A stretch of 64,000 bases of DNA from Physcomitrium patens (Eukaryota; Streptophyta; Bryopsida; Funariales; Funariaceae), in contig NC_037271.1 in assembly GCF_000002425.4 (NCBI RefSeq), positions 11,850,786 to 11,914,785 of the forward strand. The letters run 5' to 3'. Below are positions 11,422-20,712 of the stretch, piece by piece. The number at the start of each line of letters is the position of its first letter. The stretch's first letter is position 1. Under the pieces are notes generated by a model, which saw only the letters and a list, made by a program, of their open reading frames with translations, made no database searches and was not told the origin of the DNA. The translations under genes were made by a program, and so were the position numbers.

Positions 11422-12702
11422 TTAGAATATATTCTCTACATCTTTACCTAGTTCGTCTTCGTCACCTTCATTATCCAAATCACTTTCATCTTCTTTCGGC
11501 GGAATCTCTGTACCTTCATTAAGGTCTTCCATATTCATCTCCGCGTGTCTTCGTTTAAATATTTTTACTCGCTTTCCTGTAATTGGTATTTTCAATTTTG
11601 TACCATCTAACTCTCGTAATGAGTAAGTCGCATTATCATAAATAGTTGTTACTACATATGGTCCAAACCAACATTTTAAAAATTTCCACAAAGTACTATG
11701 TTGATTATCCAGACTATTGTCATAAACAAGTACCCAGTCACCTTCCTTGATTGCTTTAGGTCTCAATCGATGTTGCTTATCGAATCGCGCCTTCTTTTGT
11801 AACCTTGCTCTTTTTAACCTTTCCAATGCTATCTGCATATCTTCCGATCTTTGCTCCAATTGTCGAATCCTAATAGCGAGAAGTTCTTCTCTTGTCAATC
11901 TATCTTCCCATGGTAGCATACTCCAAGTAAATACCTTTTCTTCAATCGGCATAATTAATTTACGACCTGTCATAAGTTCTATTGGCATATATCCTATCAC
12001 CAAACTATGTGTTGTTCGATCAGCCCATAATGCAAATGACAGCCGTGGCCACTCTTTAACTTTCCAATTACAAGCTTTAACTAATGCATTCATAATCGAT
12101 GGGTGACCATGTTCGCTTTTTGTATTCCCTTCTTGATTATAAGTAGTAGTCAATGATAGTTTAACTCCACATCTTTCAAAGAACTTACGAGCTTCTTGTG
12201 CATTTAATTCTCCATGATCTGCAGTGATTTTTCCTATGCATCCGTAGCGGGAAATGACATCTTCAAGCAAAAACCTACAAATCTCCTCTGTAGATTTTGT
12301 CCTCAATGCTCTTCCTTCTACTTGATTTGATAAATCTTCACGAGCTAAGATCAAATATCTCATCTGCCATAATTCAACTGGCATAATAACCAAATCAACA
12401 ACCCATTTAAAATGAATAGCCAGAAGATACGTAGGATGAAGACCATCTCGATGTCCGATATTAGAATACGATTGACAGATTTCACATGACTCTACAAATG
12501 AGAGCACATCTCGATACATATTTTTCCACCAATATCGTTCTTTGAGTTTAGCAAAAGTAGTCCAGATTCTTCTATGCCGTGCCCATAAACTATCATGAAA
12601 CTCCTTTAATAATTTTAGTTTTTCTTCCTTATTGCCTATCACTCGTTGTGGCATCCCAATTCCTTTCTTCGGTCTCTTCCATAAGAATCCATCTCGAAAC
12701 AA
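11422..12702 (-). CDS. Integrase of family A (A1)
   Basis: A 426-codon open frame. It contains an HHCC zinc-binding part with histidines in 'HDSLWARHRRIW' and cysteines in 'CEICQ', then the catalytic core with Asp in 'WVVDLVIMP', Asp in 'ITADHGEL' and Glu in 'NTKSEHGHP', spaced 34 residues from the second Asp. A C-terminal 'GDWVLVYD' and 'WFGPYVV' segment follows. The tail after about residue 385 is strongly acidic and has no chromodomain. In sequence style it resembles integrases of basidiomycete gypsy elements. The frame is shifted relative to RNase H at a run of eight A, a shift shared with A2, so the integrase is cut off from the rest of pol. Confidence 0.85.
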   Translation of the reverse strand: MFRDGFLWKRPKKGIGMPQRVIGNKEEKLKLLKEFHDSLWARHRRIWTTFAKLKERYWWKNMYRDVLSFVESCEICQSYSNIGHRDGLHPTYLLAIHFKWVVDLVIMPVELWQMRYLILAREDLSNQVEGRALRTKSTEEICRFLLEDVISRYGCIGKITADHGELNAQEARKFFERCGVKLSLTTTYNQEGNTKSEHGHPSIMNALVKACNWKVKEWPRLSFALWADRTTHSLVIGYMPIELMTGRKLIMPIEEKVFTWSMLPWEDRLTREELLAIRIRQLEQRSEDMQIALERLKRARLQKKARFDKQHRLRPKAIKEGDWVLVYDNSLDNQHSTLWKFLKCWFGPYVVTTIYDNATYSLRELDGTKLKIPITGKRVKIFKRRHAEMNMEDLNEGTEIPPKEDESDLDNEGDEDELGKDVENIF

Positions 12703-13768
12703 AAATCCATATGCTTTTTTTTCTTATTTGTTTGAATTTTACTATAGACCAATTCCCCTGCTTAGTCAAGGTATTCAAGTAATGACCAATATCCAATAAT
12801 TCTCCTTCATAAGATTCTTCAAGAAATACCTTGTCTTCTTTGTTGAAATTTGATATTGAATAGAATTTCAATCCGACGTCATCAATGTCTTCAACCATTT
12901 CGTCCTCCTTCTTGTATCTTGCTCGAGATAGCATGTTGGCTACTAAATTATCCTTCCCAGTAACATGCTTAAATTCTGGATTAAGTGACTTAATATAAGC
13001 ACTCCATCTCAACATTGCAATATCTGGCGTTGAACAGTTAGTAATCATTCCAAGCAATGGCAAGCAATCTGTTTCAATTACTAATACTGTCCCAATCAAA
13101 TAGTCCTTTTCAGCTTTCATAGCCGAAACAACTCCCCAAAGATCTCTTTTGACTTGCGAATATGCACGCTGACGAATACTTAAAACTTTAGCTCCAAATC
13201 GAACTGCAAATCTATTCCTACTTGAATCATCTTGATCCACAGCCCATCCAAAGGCAATTAGACTAGCGTCCATAGTAAGAATCACTGGTCTATTGCACTT
13301 ATAATCAATCTTCCTCAATATTGGAGGTGACATCAATAATTTCTTCAATCTTTGCATTGCCTAAATATGCCGTTCTTTCCATTTAAATCAGTAGCCCTTG
13401 CGTAACAGTTCATATAATGGATCCACTGTGTGAGCATAATGAGGGATCTAGATTCGATAAAATACACATGCACCTAAAAACCTGCGAACCTCTGTTAAAG
13501 AATCACAATCCTCTTTCATCCTTCCAATTGCATCAACTTTAGTCGGATCTGGTTTTCTTCCATAAGATCCACATAAATGTCCAACAATCACAACTTCTTG
13601 TATTCCAAATATGGACTTCATACCCGATAATGTAAGATGAACTTCTCCAAGCCGAGTTAAAATCTTTTTACAATCTTGTATATGATCAACAACATATTTA
13701 CGACACCCCCTCTTATCTAAAGTTTCATCCTTGTCTCCTTCTCTGCACCCTTTTATAAGAATATTATC
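12629..13768 (-). pseudogene. RNase H and RT C-terminal part of family A (A1)
   Basis: 13357-12629 is open for 242 codons and holds the RNase H-like domain ('LTMDASLIAFGWAVDQ', 'ETDCLPLLGMITN', 'KHVTGKDNLVANMLSR'). 13768-13358 continues RT (thumb and connection) in the same frame, broken by stops. One TGA near 13395, in 'GY*FKW', is also present in A2. The 3' end overlaps the integrase frame by about 74 bases because of the poly-A frameshift. Confidence 0.78.
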
Positions 13769-14818
13769 TCAAAAAGATATAGTCTTCTCCGGAATAAAAT
13801 CTCTCAATACCTTATTCATCTCATTCATCATATGTACAACTGAGTTGGTCACGCCTTGAGAAACAGTGCATATTCTAACCAATCCAAGTGGTGTCGTCAT
13901 TGTTTTCATATCTCTACTTCCTTCGGTAATTTGAAATTGATCATAACCTGAATACAAGTCACTCATTGAATAGATCGCCCTTCCTGCAAACGCCTTAGTA
14001 AATTCATCCACAATAGGTCTAATTCCTGCATTCTTGACAGTTACTACATTCATCGGTTGCATATCTTGAATAAAACATAGTGACCCATTCCTCTTAGGTA
14101 CTGTAAACCATCGATTAGAATATGGCACAAATGAGGGTTTCAATATTTTCATCTTCATCTTTTCTTTTAATAGTTCCACCAATTTAGATAAATGTACCCT
14201 CAGTACTAGAATCGATCTTAGATTCCAAGGTACATGCTGTACAGTGAAGATAACCATAGGTGTTATAATATTTGGATCCACACACCCAATTTCATGAGAT
14301 TTGAAGGAAAATGATCTACCTTGTTTAGCCAACATCTTTTTGAAGCAAGTAATTTCCTCCGACAATAAAGAACCATCAGAATCAATCTTCAATTCTTCAA
14401 AAGTCTCTTTAGTAAACTGATATCCAATATTCATTGGATCTCTTAAACTTGCTTCTTTTGATGCTTCTCCCATTTGTTCTTTAAAATCTTCTGGTAATGG
14501 TCTGGCAATAGGCTTTACCTTGTTATTTGCCGTTTTATATCTCGTCTCTACAGTGACTTCTGGTGCTTGAAAAGATTCAAGTATGGTATAAACCTCTCTT
14601 GAATGAATCTCAACAATCTTATCATTATCTCCTAACTCAATAGATGTAATCAATTCCAATGAATCTTCCAGTCCATTTTCTTCATAAACACCTAAAATCC
14701 TCTCATTATCTTGCAATGTAGCTAACTTGCGTAATTTTCCTTCAATATTATATAATATTTTTCTTTCTTTTCTTTTAAAATCATCAACTTTCTTATACAT
14801 AATATTTCCAATCTCCAA
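13769..14818 (-). CDS. Reverse transcriptase of family A (A1), truncated at the catalytic box
   Basis: 349 codons in the frame that follows protease by one further -1 step. The N-terminal 150 residues are a linker. RT motifs are 'KPSFVPYSNRWFTVPKRNG', 'FIQDMQPMNVVTV', 'IYSMSDLYSGYDQFQI' (first catalytic Asp) and 'PLGLVRICTVSQGVTNSV'. The frame ends at TGA exactly where the FxDD box should be; the codons after the stop give D then N, so the second catalytic Asp is also lost. A2 carries the same stop and the same Asn at 52500-52515. An upstream TAA near 14850 replaces a GAA found in A4. Close in style to basidiomycete gypsy RT. Confidence 0.85.
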   Translation of the reverse strand: MEIGNIMYKKVDDFKRKERKILYNIEGKLRKLATLQDNERILGVYEENGLEDSLELITSIELGDNDKIVEIHSREVYTILESFQAPEVTVETRYKTANNKVKPIARPLPEDFKEQMGEASKEASLRDPMNIGYQFTKETFEELKIDSDGSLLSEEITCFKKMLAKQGRSFSFKSHEIGCVDPNIITPMVIFTVQHVPWNLRSILVLRVHLSKLVELLKEKMKMKILKPSFVPYSNRWFTVPKRNGSLCFIQDMQPMNVVTVKNAGIRPIVDEFTKAFAGRAIYSMSDLYSGYDQFQITEGSRDMKTMTTPLGLVRICTVSQGVTNSVVHMMNEMNKVLRDFIPEKTISF

Positions 14819-14895
14819 AATACCAATAAAACTCGCATCAAAGGCACATTAATCTCGCGAGAGTATCTCCTCTTTTGTACCTCCATAATCTCGCT

Positions 14896-15804
14896 TTACA
14901 GTGGTACCTCCCTAAAATCCTTAAATCTTTCAACAATCTTTGGCAATGGTTTTTCCCTCAACCTATCTCGATTCCATTCATAGTTAGGAGGTACTGTTAG
15001 AAATTGTACAACTTTCCTCCCATCTTCGCTACGTATCCTTGCATAAACAGAACCATCGTCAAGTACTTTTGTTTCCATCCATGTTGCCATAATATAAGGT
15101 TGTCCTAAAATCAACGGATAAGACATTGTATCTTGAACAAAGAAATGTTGCTCCGTCGCAACATCCCCAATCTGAATTTTGACATCTGGACAAGCTCCAT
15201 ATAATTCGGCTTGTGTGTTATTAGCTGCTTGTATTGTCCATCCATGTTCCATATCAATTGGCCATTTTTGCTTCTTATAAAGATCTTTAGACATGAGATT
15301 TATTTCAGAACCATGATCGACTAAAGCAACAATTGGTTCTTCTATATCTCCTACTTTCACCAATACCTTAGTAGTTGCCCTTGCCCAATGCTTTCGAGTA
15401 TAATGGCTCAAAGTTTCCATTTCCTTATCACTATAAACTTCGAAACGTACTCGTTGATTATACCCATTCTTTTCATTTATTGGTTGTTTGTAACCAATAT
15501 CAACCTCTTCTTCATCTTTATATATCCTTGCATCAATAGCATGATTCATTCCAATTTTACCCATTAATTGCCTCTTTCGCTTAATGCTGTCAATGATAAT
15601 ATCATGAAACTCCTTTTTTGCAATTTCCAAGACTTCTTTCAATGTGAATTTCACTTTAGCGTTTAATATACGTTCTTCTAACATCCCTTTCAAATTTGTT
15701 GCTGCTTCAATGTCAGAAAGTAGCTTATAAGCAATTGATTTGCCCTTATCTTTTGTCTCCTTTGTTTTTTCTCCCAATGATGCTGAGGTATCCTTTACAG
15801 GCAA
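14896..15804 (-). CDS. Aspartic protease of family A (A1), pro frame
   Basis: 302 codons in a frame -1 to gag. The retropepsin active site reads LVDHGSEINLMS (Asp-His-Gly where DTG or DSG is usual), followed by the second conserved segment PLILGQPYIM. The N-terminal half is a charged linker ('KGMLEERILNAKVKFTLKEV'). The gag frame ends 10 bases inside this frame. The RT frame starts by another -1 step near its stop codon in 'FREVPL'. A4 and A3 have the same stop at the same place, so the frame border belongs to the family. Confidence 0.82.
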   Translation of the reverse strand: MPVKDTSASLGEKTKETKDKGKSIAYKLLSDIEAATNLKGMLEERILNAKVKFTLKEVLEIAKKEFHDIIIDSIKRKRQLMGKIGMNHAIDARIYKDEEEVDIGYKQPINEKNGYNQRVRFEVYSDKEMETLSHYTRKHWARATTKVLVKVGDIEEPIVALVDHGSEINLMSKDLYKKQKWPIDMEHGWTIQAANNTQAELYGACPDVKIQIGDVATEQHFFVQDTMSYPLILGQPYIMATWMETKVLDDGSVYARIRSEDGRKVVQFLTVPPNYEWNRDRLREKPLPKIVERFKDFREVPL

Positions 15805-17165
15805 TTCATGTGAAGCTGCCTCCCGAGCCTTGTCTCCTCGAGTTTACCTCTTAGAAGAATTTCCTTCTCTAGTATTGCACCTTGTATTGTAGCTGCAGTC
15901 TTCAATAACGCTTCTCGAGGTAATTTCCCTTCTTGCATTGTAGAAATGGCAGAAGTCCAAAACTCACTAGTTTCCGTACTTTCACCAAGGTCATCATCTA
16001 ATCTAGCACCATAACTTGCACTTTCTCGTGCTACTGTTTCATGCACTTTTAAGTAATCTTGAACTAATGCTCTCATTCCTCCCTTGCCAAAATTGGTTTG
16101 AAGAAGATCCTTCCTATCTTTTAATGCTATCTTTCCATCTTTCTAGCAAATAATTCCTTGCCATATCATATTATTAAATTCATTGCAATCTTTTCTAGTG
16201 TGTGAAGCGTCATCACACCAAATGCATCTTTGTACATATCCTTGTTTTGAAACATTCTTCAAATTATTTGTAGAAGTATTCTCTTCAAGTCTTGCCAATT
16301 TGATTTGAAGATCTTGCATTCCTCGTATAATTTCTTCCATCCCCATATCTACTTTTTTTGATAAGGATGTCAAAGGTTGAACTGTAGGCATTGTTGGTGG
16401 TGTTGTACATACTGGAGCTTTGGGTGCTTGTATTGTTTTTGGAATATTACTCCTATCCTTCCTCCTTTCTCTTTTTGTAAGCAACTCCATCGCATCTTCA
16501 ACGTTCTTCCACTTTGTTGTCAATCCTTCATCTTCTTCTTTGTTTTCATGAAGGAGTTCTAATTTTCCTTCCAATTGTCCATCAGCAGCTTGAAGAAATA
16601 GATCAACTTTGTTCGGCTCCAATGTCAATTTTTCTACCTTCGACAATTGAGAGTACTGCCTCTCAAATTCCCTTAGTAGCTCTGTTGCTTGTAAATTCTT
16701 ATTAGGCCGTTCAATCCATTCCAGAAATAGCTTCTTAGTAACGCGATCAGCATCTTCTAAGAAATATTCGTCTTTCAATGCATGTGAAAAAACCTCCCAT
16801 GAATTCCCATAACGATCCGTAATCGATATAATATGGTTTCTTATCTCCGGTATCGTGGCAAGTCAAAATAATTCAACCATTTTCTTCTTTGAAACCCGAT
16901 TTAATTCCATTTCACGAACATAACATCTTAAATACCTTGAAATATGCCTTCCATCAAATTGATCAATTTTATTGACCATTGCTTGCAATGCTTTGGTTGC
17001 CAAAGCTTCCTTTCAATCATTGCTTTGTTGTTGCTACATTGATAATGAGAAGGCTTGAAACATACTAGCAATAGACGGATCCATGTGCATACCTTGTCCT
17101 TTAGAAGAACCCCCACCAGAAACTCCTCCCAAAGATCCTTCAAAATTTTTATTTTCGTTTTCCAT
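15795..17165 (-). pseudogene. Gag of family A (A1)
   Basis: Starts at ATG 17165 ('MENENKNFEG') and stays in one frame to the stop at 15795, with in-frame stops. Open pieces are 16778-16143 and 16076-15795. It has a Gly/Ser-rich N-terminus, a helical capsid-like region ('KKLFLEWIERPNKNLQATEL') and one CCHC zinc knuckle CIWCDDASHTRKDC near 16235-16190. The stops TGA in 'VELF*LATIPEI' and TAG in 'IIC*KDGK' recur in A4, so they predate both insertions. Both fit TGG to TGA or CAG to TAG changes. Confidence 0.78.
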
Positions 17166-17213
17166 AAAAGTAAAAATAAAATCAAACAAAATCCAATACC
17201 TTCCACCTCAAGC

Positions 17214-17232
17214 TTTCACATCGGGTTCACCA
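17214..17232 (-). promoter_or_regulatory. Primer binding site of A1 (tRNA-Trp-like)
   Basis: The minus strand reads TGGTGAACCCGATGTGAAA, four bases after the 5' LTR. From memory, plant cytosolic tRNA-Trp ends in ...CACGTCGGGTTCACCA, which would pair along this site with one mismatch. A4 has a more diverged version at 55441-55458. Confidence 0.65.
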
Positions 17233-17236
17233 CTTA

Positions 17237-18504
17237 TGTCGTATTATGTGCTTTCCTGCTCGAGAATGTGCTGGGCGTCTGACTGTAGAAGGTAGTATGG
17301 AGATTCGCTAATATTCAAGCAGTCTATCAATTTTTGACTGTTGGAATATAAACAACTACAAGAATACATCGTAAATCTATAGGAATGCCCTTCGACTGCT
17401 CTCCGAAGTCCTTTTTGTCCCAGTCGGAAGGTATCTAGACGTTACAGAGAACCCCGAACAACCCAAACTGCTAATCTTCAATACCGCTTTATACTCACGA
17501 TCTTGTATCCACTGACTGTCTTGTTAGATTAATCCAATAAATTTCATTCACTCCGCATACTCAATCCTATGGACACCCTTTTAATTCTTCAATCACAGAC
17601 ATAACTCGATTTCACAAAACAGTCAAGAGTAATCACACCCACTTCATTAAAAATCCCGATTCACCATTACAACATTGACTTCAGCAACGATTGCCTCAGT
17701 CTTCTCAAAACCCTATGAAGAAAAAAAAATCCCAAATCTTTGTCTTTTTTCCTCGCCCTAAAGCATGAAGCTAGCTGTCCAATCTTTCTCAAAAAACTTA
17801 TTCTCTTCCCTTCATTTCTTAACCTATCCTCCTCTTTAACCCTAATTCTCTCTTCTTTCAAACCTTAGCCTCTGAATTTCTTCAATCTTCTGTTTTTGAT
17901 CCAGAATTGGCTCCGCCGTCAAAGTTCACTCCTCCGTTTTTACCTTTAAGAGATCCTTTTATCAAAAACAACGTTCCCTGAAATGGCACAGAGAACAAGA
18001 CAGCCTGAAACAAAATTGAAACCCCGTAATCGAGACCACATTGAGTCGCCCGACCAATTCAGGTCTCATATTGACTAAGAGGCCCGTAGTAAGACCTGGA
18101 TGTTCCCGTACTTGGGTCAAATCAGTCCTTCGCGTCAGATTGGCTAAGAGGCCCGTAGTAAGACTTAGATGTTCTCGTAATTGGACCGCATTGGATTGCC
18201 TGACCAAGTCAGGTCTCATATTGGGTAAGACTTAGATTGGATGTCTTGAAATTGAATCTAATTGGCTCTTCAAACCAAGTTCACCCGTCGTTGAATTGGT
18301 CCTTTTTCTTTCTATTGACTCCCATTATTGGAATCGAAAGGAGCATTTCAATATGCCCCGGTTGACTGTAACGGGGTGACTGACTCTGGCCTCTCAATAT
18401 TTGCACTGGAATTGGTCGTTGCTCCTAATATTCGAGGTAACTGAACATTAATAAAATTCTCCTTTCTTTATATTTTCCCGGTATACTTGTGTTACAATAC
18501 GACA
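17237..18504 (-). repeat. 5' LTR of A1
   Basis: 1,268 bp on the minus strand, starting TGTCGTATTGTAACAC at 18504 and ending CATAATACGACA at 17237. It matches the solo LTR at 36420-37687 and the LTRs of A3 and A4. Confidence 0.85.
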
Positions 18505-20712
18505 ATGCAATACAATACGCCCATAAAGCTGCAAACAATTTAGTGTCCCAATCGGTTCCCACTCTTGAAATAGTCTTTATTAAGATCTTACATAGGATAC
18601 TATTGGTCTTTTCTGTTTGCCCATTGGCTCGTGGATGATAAGGTGTAGTTTTGCGGTGCTTGATCTCATACTTCACTATTAGTGCTTTAATTGTTGTATA
18701 ATAAAATGTATTCCGCGATCACTAACCAATTCTTTTGGACAGTCAAAACAAGTGATAATGTTCTCATATAAAAATGTTGTTACGGTATTGACATTATCAG
18801 TTTTCGTTGCCATGGCCTCCGCCCATTTGGTGACATAATCGGTGGCTACTAGAATATAACGTTTATGTCCATATCGAGAGGTAAGTGCAATGGATCCTAC
18901 AAAGCCAATACCCCATTTTTTGAATGGTGCCTATGCCAAAATTGATACCAATAGCATTGCAGAAGTTCCAGTAGGGCGTCCAATTCATTGGCAAGGATCA
19001 CAATGACGAACATATTGGTGTGCATCTGAAAACATTGTTGGCCACCAATATCCAGCCATTAAAGCCTTACATGCGATGCTATCATCCGAAAAATGTCCTC
19101 TACAACTGTCCAAATGACATCCTTCTAATATTGTATGAACTTCACTTTGAAAGATGCAACGGCATAAAATTCCATCCCGCCCTTGTTTGTATAAGGCATC
19201 TCCAATCATGATATATGGCACACTTTTTAAAATCAGATGCTTCTTTAATTTTTTATTATAAGAAGTTGAAAAAGTCTGAAACGTTAGATATTAGATCAAT
19301 TCATCATATTCGAGTTTAATGACATCCACAGCAAATAATTGTGCATCCAAAAGGGCATCGTTTATCAGCTCATTACCTAGTATATTAGATAAACAGGGTA
19401 AGTAATCTACATTGGCATGTTTCTTATCGGATTGAATGTTAATCATAAAGTTGAATTTCTAGAGAAGTAACACCCATCGAGTAATTCATCCACTTAATTG
19501 AGGTTTATTTATCATGTACTTAAGTGCATCATGATCAATGTGGAACACAAATGGATATCCAAGTAGATAGTGGTGGAATTTCTGTACAGAGTAGATCATT
19601 TCGAGGGTTTCTCGCTTGGTAGTATTATAATTTTGTTCTATAGTAATGAATTATTGGCTCGCATAATATATGAGATGATTTAATCTTTTTTCATCCTTTT
19701 GACTGAGAATAGATTCAATAACAATGTTGGACGCATCTACATAGACATGAAACGGTTTTGTCCAACAAGAAGTTACAAGAATTGGAACAGATACCAATTT
19801 TCATTTCAATTCGTCGAATGTAAAAGTACAGTCTTAAGTCTATATTAGGCTAGATCCGTCTAAGGGGGTTTTTTTAACAAGTTGGTTAACGGTTGACAAA
19901 TAACCGCAAAAGATTCAATAAAATACCGATAGTAGTTGCCATGGCTGATGAACCGTGCATGCCCGACATCATATCTGGCTTTGATAAACCCAATATATGA
20001 GTAACTTTATCGTAGTCCATAGCGATACCTTCAACAGAGACAATGTATGCCAATAACTTCCACGATGGTATGCCAAATTGACACTTCTCTGAATTTAGAG
20101 ATATCCCATACTTATCGCATTGATTCAAATAATTATCCAGACATGTGAGATGTTCAGTCGTTGTGCTAAAGGTGCAGAAATCGTCCAAAAATATCTCCAT
20201 TGATAAACGTAGGTAATCTTGAAATGCTTGTATCATTACTCATTGAAAAGTAGCTAGAGCATTACATAATCCAAATGGCATTACTTTATAGGCAAATGTA
20301 TCCCAATCTTTCATAAACGTAGTCTTCAACTGGTCTTCTTCGATAATTTTAATTTGATTATATCCCAAAAATCCATCCAAAAATGAATAACATTCATGTT
20401 CGGCCACTGTGTCCAAAATACTATCTGTAAACGGTAACGAAAAATAGTCCTTCTTAGTAGCTTTCAAAAATCTTGACATATCTTGATTTTTCCATTTTTC
20501 TTCTGTACCATCACGATTGGCGACACCCATGCACTATGTAGAATAGGATAAATAAAACCCACGTTGAAAAGTTTATCCAATTCCTCACTCACTAAAAGAG
20601 AATATTTTGAGTTAAGCCGATATTGTCTTTGACAAATTGGTATAGCATCCTTAATCAATGTAATGTGATGTTCATACATAATTACTGGAATATCCTTGAA
20701 ATCTGCAGACGT
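18505..20712 (-). pseudogene. Family B RT, RNase H and integrase N-terminal part, copy B2
   Basis: Minus strand. RT pieces are 20679-20464 ('SLLVSEELDKLF', 'SAWVSPIVMVQKKNGKIK'), 20530-20240 ('CYSFLDGFLGYNQIKI', 'MPFGLCNALATFQ') and 20236-19886 with the catalytic FLDDF. RNase H remnants span 19880-19300 with stops. Integrase zinc domain is 19221-18985 ('HLDSCRGHFSDDS', 'YWWPTMFSDAHQYVRHCDPCQ'), then core fragments up to 'LWAYCIA', where A1 is inserted. The catalytic-Glu region still reads 'ANGQTEKTN', unlike B3 and B4. The empty ACGT site between protease and RT is intact at 20709-20712. Confidence 0.8.

Larger units (their letters stand above)
8815..18504 (-). mobile_element. Family A Ty3/gypsy element, copy A1
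   Basis: A near-complete minus-strand element: 5' LTR 17237-18504, PBS 17214-17232, gag, pro, RT, RNase H, integrase, polypurine tract 11360-11375, and a 3' LTR interrupted by fragment A6. It sits in the B2 integrase gene. The flanks are ACGC (8811-8814) and ATGC (18505-18508), a 4-bp duplication with one C-to-T change; the empty site in B3 (39905-39908) is GCGT, the same sequence on the other strand. Coding regions carry several stops. Confidence 0.88.

Noticed and set aside
11747..12106. Plus-strand ORFs opposite the family A integrase
   Set aside because: Shadow frames of the minus-strand coding sequence; the same applies to plus-strand frames over 16377-17295 and minus-strand frames over 33897-35385.
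13750..16900. Shared in-frame stops read through by a changed code or RNA editing
   Set aside because: Stops of several kinds occur together with frameshifts and a catalytic Asp to Asn change, so shared decay is simpler.
16928..17206. 92-codon minus-strand ORF at the start of family A gag (also 55467-55745)
   Set aside because: It is in a different frame from the gag that carries the zinc knuckle and leads into protease; the gag frame starts at 17165 or 55508.
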